A stretch of DNA of 17,734 nucleotides from an uncultured Zetaproteobacteria bacterium (GTDB taxonomy: Bacteria; Pseudomonadota; Zetaproteobacteria; Mariprofundales; Mariprofundaceae): assembly GCA_913056285.1 (NCBI GenBank), contig CAJXNE010000019.1:1-17734 (forward strand), written 5' to 3'. Below, in pieces: positions 14,690-17,734 of the stretch. The notes under the pieces are model-generated. The model searched no databases. It was not told where the DNA came from and saw nothing but the letters and a program-made list of their open reading frames with translations. The translations under genes and the position numbers were made by a program. How positions within the stretch are numbered: the first letter of the stretch is position 1; the number at the start of each line of letters is the position of its first letter.

Positions 14690-15205
14690 TCATTGCGAGA
14701 CAAAATCGGTAAATAGCAGCTTTTTCACCGGATGTCCTCCAACAATTCGATTGATACGCTCAGTAAGATCCTCTTTCAATTCATATTTGCCCTGTGGCGT
14801 ACGAATCTCGGAGAACTTCTTGCCGCTAATGGCTGAGAGTAGCAGATCCTTGATTTCAAGCATGTGCGTGGAGATTTTGGCCTTGGCCTCTTCACTGCGA
14901 CAGTACAGCGTGATTTTAACGCGCAAATAACGTTCTCTGTCTGTATCGGCCAGGTTGATGGTGAGATTGTCAATATCCAACGGTATGGGTGCTGCATTGG
15001 CATCATCTTCAGCCTCCGGTATGGTTGTTTCATCCGTCTGTTGAACAGTCGATTTGTCTGCCGGTTGCTCGGCCGGTTGTTCCATATTCATCAGTTTCCA
15101 GGCCACAAAGCCGCCGACGGCCAGTACAAGTACGAGCAACACCAGGTTGATGATCGGTAGCAGACCGCCGCCGGATTTGCTTTCGGTTTCTTCATTATCT
15201 GCCAT
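14690..15205 (-). CDS. fliL: Flagellar basal-body associated protein FliL
   Basis: FliL is a single-pass inner-membrane protein that surrounds the stator and supports torque. The 171-residue protein has a short cytoplasmic N-terminus, one helix (about 15-36), a long acidic Gln/Glu/Asp/Thr-rich periplasmic linker (about 41-72), and the conserved FliL domain (LTINLADTDRERYLRVKITL to LLFTDFVSQ, about 80-171). The ATG has a good GGAGG 6 nt upstream. The start overlaps a nine-codon upstream reading frame listed separately. It lies between the stator genes and fliM as in polar-flagellar clusters. Confidence 0.95.
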   Translation of the reverse strand: MADNEETESKSGGGLLPIINLVLLVLVLAVGGFVAWKLMNMEQPAEQPADKSTVQQTDETTIPEAEDDANAAPIPLDIDNLTINLADTDRERYLRVKITLYCRSEEAKAKISTHMLEIKDLLLSAISGKKFSEIRTPQGKYELKEDLTERINRIVGGHPVKKLLFTDFVSQ

Positions 15206-15224
15206 GATATTCCTCCACGTTCAT
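15195..15224 (-). other. Nine-codon leader reading frame overlapping the fliL start
   Basis: An ATG at 15222-15224 has AGGAG 7 nt upstream (15232-15236) and encodes MNVEEYHGR before TAA at 15195-15197, inside fliL codons 3-4. The fliL ribosome-binding sequence lies within it. It may couple or tune fliL translation, or be a chance frame. Confidence 0.3.
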
Positions 15225-15286
15225 CGTGTTTCTCCTACATTGATCCATTGTATCAAGCCCGTCCACGCCCTTCGTGCCAGCCATCA

Positions 15287-15982
15287 TCATTTGTATATTA
15301 CAATCTCTACCCGTCTGTTTTTACTGCGGCCAAACGGGGTGGCTTCCGTTGAAACAGGTCGGGAAGGGCCATAACCGTTAAGCGATAGTCTGGCCGGGTT
15401 GACACCTTCATCTTCCAGTACATGCAAGACTGATGCCGCTCTGGCCAGCGATAAGGTCCAAGGGTCGCCAAATGCAGACTCATTCAGATCAGGATTGCTA
15501 TTGGTGTGACCCTGAACGCGAATTTTCCCCGGCGTCATAGCCAGCATCTGAGCGAGCTTTTTAAGCGTTTTCACATGCTCCGGTTTCAGTTTTGCGCTAC
15601 CCTTGTCAAATAACACTGAATCCGGGATGCGCAAATAAAGACGGTCTTTGATGATAATGCCTTTCACCTTGTGTTCCAGCGTACTGTTTTTGAGCATGGA
15701 CATGCTGTTCTGGCGCATGGCCAGCATCAGTTCACGTGGCGTTACAAGCTTTTGCATTTCAAATGGCGGGATAATCTGTATTTCAGTTCCCTCACCACTA
15801 TTGAATACAGAGACAGCTTTGCGAAATGAGGATTCAATATCTGACAGGCCGGTTTTATCCATGGTGGACATGGAGATTAACAGGATGAAGAAGGTTAGCA
15901 TCAGACTGACCAGGTCTGCAAAAGTTGTCATCCATGCTTCGGTATTGGGCTGGTATTCAACGGGCCATTTTTTCTTAGCCAT
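15287..15982 (-). CDS. motB: MotB-like stator protein 2 (PomB type, canonical channel Asp)
   Basis: MotB/PomB anchors the stator to peptidoglycan and carries the ion-binding Asp. The 231-residue protein has a short cytoplasmic start, a single helix (about 17-38) with TFADLVSLMLTFFILL, where D23 is the channel Asp, then a linker and OmpA-like domain (about 110-228) ending NRRVEIVIYK. In the usual GHTD motif of the peptidoglycan pocket the Asp is Asn (GHTNSNP, N161); the pocket Arg (LARA, R181) is present. Its start shares one base with the stop of the other motB gene (TAATG). Most likely it works with MotA as the conventional partner. Confidence 0.93.
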   Translation of the reverse strand: MAKKKWPVEYQPNTEAWMTTFADLVSLMLTFFILLISMSTMDKTGLSDIESSFRKAVSVFNSGEGTEIQIIPPFEMQKLVTPRELMLAMRQNSMSMLKNSTLEHKVKGIIIKDRLYLRIPDSVLFDKGSAKLKPEHVKTLKKLAQMLAMTPGKIRVQGHTNSNPDLNESAFGDPWTLSLARAASVLHVLEDEGVNPARLSLNGYGPSRPVSTEATPFGRSKNRRVEIVIYK

Positions 15983-16746
15983 TAGAAACTCGGTTTGGCA
16001 ATGGCAGGGCGTTGCTTTTGATGGATAATGCCCTGTTCAATATTTTTATCAGTGACCGGACGGAATTTAAGCGTGATATCAACGCGTCGATCCAGATCGG
16101 GGTGACCTGCTACCGGATGCTTATCTCCCATGCCGCCGGCAATCATGCGCGTCGCAGGTACGCCACGCTCTGCCAAAGCAAGGAATACGCTCATGGCCCG
16201 GGCTGCAGATAGCTCCCAGTTGGATGTATAAGCGCCCCCTTTGATCGGCGTATCGTCGGTGTGCCCTTCAATACGGATTTCGATCACTTCAGGCTTGCTG
16301 AAACTGACAGCCAGTTTGTCAATGAGTGCCAGAGATTTCTGCGACAGTTGAACCTTGCCGGGTTGAAACGCAATATGTGCATTGAAACGCACCCGTACGG
16401 TTTCCTTGTCCAGCGGCAAGATAGTGACCGAGTCTTCCAGACCGAGTTCTTTTGAGACATCCGTCAATTCTTTGGCGGTTCGCTTGGGGGCGGTTGCTCC
16501 CTTTACGATATTCTTGGCTGGCAAGGCCGGGCCCTGACCTTGAGACAGATTGGCGCCACGAGGTAACGGGTTGAATGTTCCGGCCAGTGAACCCATAGCG
16601 GCGATACGTTTATCTTCCACGATCACTGCATAGGAGGTGAGCAGAATGAAAAATGCCAGCATCTGCATCATCAGTTCCAGAAACAGCGCTGCTCCCGGAT
16701 CGGCAGGGAAGGGGAGTGGTGCCGGCTTTTTATCGCGTTTGGCCAT
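15982..16746 (-). CDS. MotB-like stator protein 1 with Glu in place of the channel Asp
   Basis: This is a 254-residue MotB paralogue placed directly after motA. The membrane helix (about 20-42) reads LFLELMMQMLAFFILL; aligned with its neighbour's TFADLVSLMLTFFILL, E24 falls on the ion-binding Asp. The OmpA-like domain (about 105-227) keeps GHTDD (D164), the pocket Arg (R183) and DRRVDI. A 25-residue polar/basic tail follows. motA ends 21 nt upstream of its start. It could be a second functional MotB with altered ion handling, or a structural stator partner that anchors while the other MotB conducts. Confidence 0.92.
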   Translation of the reverse strand: MAKRDKKPAPLPFPADPGAALFLELMMQMLAFFILLTSYAVIVEDKRIAAMGSLAGTFNPLPRGANLSQGQGPALPAKNIVKGATAPKRTAKELTDVSKELGLEDSVTILPLDKETVRVRFNAHIAFQPGKVQLSQKSLALIDKLAVSFSKPEVIEIRIEGHTDDTPIKGGAYTSNWELSAARAMSVFLALAERGVPATRMIAGGMGDKHPVAGHPDLDRRVDITLKFRPVTDKNIEQGIIHQKQRPAIAKPSF

Positions 16747-16767
16747 GTCTTGTCCGCTAATATCCGC

Positions 16768-17526
16768 TTAATCGAATGAAGATTTGCGTTCTTTCGGTGG
16801 TAGATAACCGAGTAGCTTCTGCTCCATGACGCGTGGATTCTCTCCGGCCACCAGTGACTGGATGCCGACCAGAATAATCTCATGAATCAGCAATTCTTCC
16901 TTGCTGCGCGTTTTCAATTTTCCGGCCATGGGCAAGAACAGGATATTGGCCATCAGCGCTCCGTAGAATGTGGTCAGCAGAGCAATCGACATCGATGGAC
17001 CAATAGAAGAAGGATCGGACATATTTTGCAGCATCAGCACCAATCCGACCAGTGTGCCAATCATGCCCATGGATGGTGCGTAAGTGCCAAGCGAGGTAAA
17101 CATATCAGCGCCGGTAGCATGGCGCTCGGATACTTTATCCATCTCCATATAAAGGATATCTTCAATCGCCGCAGGTTCCTGACCGTCAATGGCCATTTGT
17201 AAACCTTTGGACATAAATTCATTCTCGATACTGCCGACTTCGGACTCCAGGGCCAGAATACCATCCTTGCGCACGGTTTGAGCCAGTTCTACCAGTTTGG
17301 CAATCACCTCGGCTCCGGCATCAATCTTGTACATGAAGGTTTTCACAACCACGCCAATGACGCCAATGCATTTGGCCAGCGGGTAGCCCACCAGTAATAC
17401 GCCAAAGGTGCCGCCAATGACAATCATCATTGATGGTGGATCGATAAAACTGGAAATGCCGCCGCCAATGGCAAATGCCACCAGTCCAAATGCAACGACA
17501 ATGCCGATCAGGGTTGCTATGTCCAC
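16768..17526 (-). CDS. motA: Flagellar motor stator protein MotA (PomA-like)
   Basis: MotA/PomA forms the five-subunit ring around the MotB dimer and couples ion flow to rotation. Starting at GTG 17526, with GGAGG 6 nt upstream, the protein is 252 residues and begins (V/M)DIATLIGIV like PomA. The longer frame from 17565 adds 13 basic residues and lacks such a site. Four helices are visible (about 2-21, 31-50, 145-168, 180-201). The rotor-interaction charges R86 and E94 (VRKDGILALE) and prolines P151 and P199 are kept. The APSMGMIGTLVGLV and IALLTT segments are PomA-like, suggesting a sodium-driven motor. It is the only motA here and is followed by two motB genes. Confidence 0.96.
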   Translation of the reverse strand: MDIATLIGIVVAFGLVAFAIGGGISSFIDPPSMMIVIGGTFGVLLVGYPLAKCIGVIGVVVKTFMYKIDAGAEVIAKLVELAQTVRKDGILALESEVGSIENEFMSKGLQMAIDGQEPAAIEDILYMEMDKVSERHATGADMFTSLGTYAPSMGMIGTLVGLVLMLQNMSDPSSIGPSMSIALLTTFYGALMANILFLPMAGKLKTRSKEELLIHEIILVGIQSLVAGENPRVMEQKLLGYLPPKERKSSFD

Positions 17527-17584
17527 GTCAAACCTCCGAATCTTTGCGTGTATGCGTACCTGCAAAGAGGATTTGAAGAATATC

Positions 17585-17601
17585 TAGCAAGAAGCGTGCT
17601 A
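17585..17601 (-). promoter_or_regulatory. Sigma-54-like promoter upstream of motA
   Basis: The minus strand reads TAGCACG-CTTC-TTGCTA, matching the -24/-12 consensus TGGCACG-N4-TTGCW except that the first G of the GG pair is A. It lies about 59 nt before the motA GTG. The same bases form a short dyad (CTAGCA/TGCTAG), so the match may be partly structural. Polar-flagellar clusters often use sigma-54 for this class of genes. Confidence 0.45.
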
Positions 17602-17602
17602 G

Positions 17603-17622
17603 TTTGAGAACGATTACTCAAA
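17603..17622. promoter_or_regulatory. Dyad TTTGAG-N8-CTCAAA in the divergent region
   Basis: TTTGAG (17603-17608) and CTCAAA (17617-17622) are exact reverse complements separated by 8 nt, placed immediately upstream of the motA sigma-54-like site. This is where an activator or repressor of both divergent promoters could bind. No known operator is matched. Confidence 0.4.
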
Positions 17623-17665
17623 ACAGGGTGGTTGAGTCCCTATAGTGCTGTAAATTCAAGATTGG

Positions 17666-17681
17666 TGGATGGCCACCTGCT
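17666..17681 (+). promoter_or_regulatory. Weak sigma-54-like promoter for the plus-strand gene
   Basis: TGGATGGCCACCTGCT has GG and GC at the exact sigma-54 spacing, with TGC at -12 but a poor -24 block. It lies about 50 nt before the ATG at 17732. It overlaps the GGTGG/CCACC hairpin. Confidence 0.3.
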
Positions 17682-17731
17682 CTCCATTAGGTTTGGTGTT
17701 GCGACACATCAAATTTAAAAAGGAGAAGCAG

Positions 17732-17734
17732 ATG
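17732..17734 (+). CDS. Start codon of a divergent gene cut by the window edge
   Basis: The window ends on ATG (17732-17734), preceded by AAGGAG (17720-17725) with a 6-nt spacer, an excellent ribosome-binding site. Nothing of the protein is visible, so no product can be named. It is transcribed away from motA. Confidence 0.6.

Noticed and set aside
15273..15279. TGGCACG on the minus strand upstream of fliL, a perfect sigma-54 -24 block
   Set aside because: The required GC at -12 is displaced by 2 nt and no TTGC is present at the right distance.
1..17734. CRISPR arrays, tRNA or rRNA genes, prophage or complete insertion sequence
   Set aside because: No direct-repeat/spacer pattern, no RNA gene signatures and no transposase or integrase frame were seen on either strand.

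Overview
This window is almost entirely one flagellar biosynthesis and motor cluster of a Gram-negative bacterium, with base composition near 50% GC by eye. The minus-strand order, read from right to left, is motA, two motB-like genes, fliL, fliM, fliN, fliO, fliP, a hybrid histidine kinase, fliQ, fliR, flhB, flhA, flhF, flhG, a small membrane protein gene, fliA and a DUF2802-like gene. The polar-flagellum regulators FlhF and FlhG, the PomA-like stator protein and the fliLMNOPQR-flhBAFG-fliA order match polarly flagellated Proteobacteria of the Pseudomonas/Vibrio type. A marine proteobacterium, possibly a zetaproteobacterium such as Mariprofundus, would fit, but that is a guess from gene style and not a demonstrated assignment.

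Region 1-756 (plus strand): the tail of an unrecognised gene overlaps lipB (octanoyltransferase), and a perfect 34-bp palindrome covers that overlap. lipB converges on the end of the flagellar run. Region 757-4209 (minus): the DUF2802-like protein, sigma-28 (FliA), a two-helix membrane protein of unknown function, FlhG and FlhF. All have 3-nt gaps or 4-nt overlaps, so they are probably translated together. Region 4199-8535: export apparatus genes flhA, flhB, fliR and fliQ. Region 8536-12037 is the irregular part: a 996-residue GAF/PAS/PAS hybrid sensor kinase lies between fliP and fliQ, with a palindromic repeat on one side and the 3' remnant of a second receiver domain on the other. Region 12038-14583: fliP, fliO, fliN and fliM, with a 168-bp inverted-repeat element between fliN and fliO and a structured spacer upstream of fliM. 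Region 14690-17526: fliL, two MotB paralogues and motA. Region 17527-17734 is a divergent promoter region with sigma-54-like sites facing both ways, and the window ends on the start codon of a plus-strand gene.

How the genes work together: FlhF and FlhG set flagellar position and number. FlhA, FlhB, FliO, FliP, FliQ and FliR form the export gate. FliM and FliN form the switch. MotA and the MotB proteins form the ion-driven stator, with FliL supporting it. FliA drives late flagellar genes. The most notable points are the two MotB proteins with complementary substitutions at key residues (channel Asp to Glu in one, peptidoglycan-binding Asp to Asn in the other), the kinase insertion that splits fliP from fliQ, and several palindromic repeats in the gaps, including a 35-bp sequence present at two distant sites.
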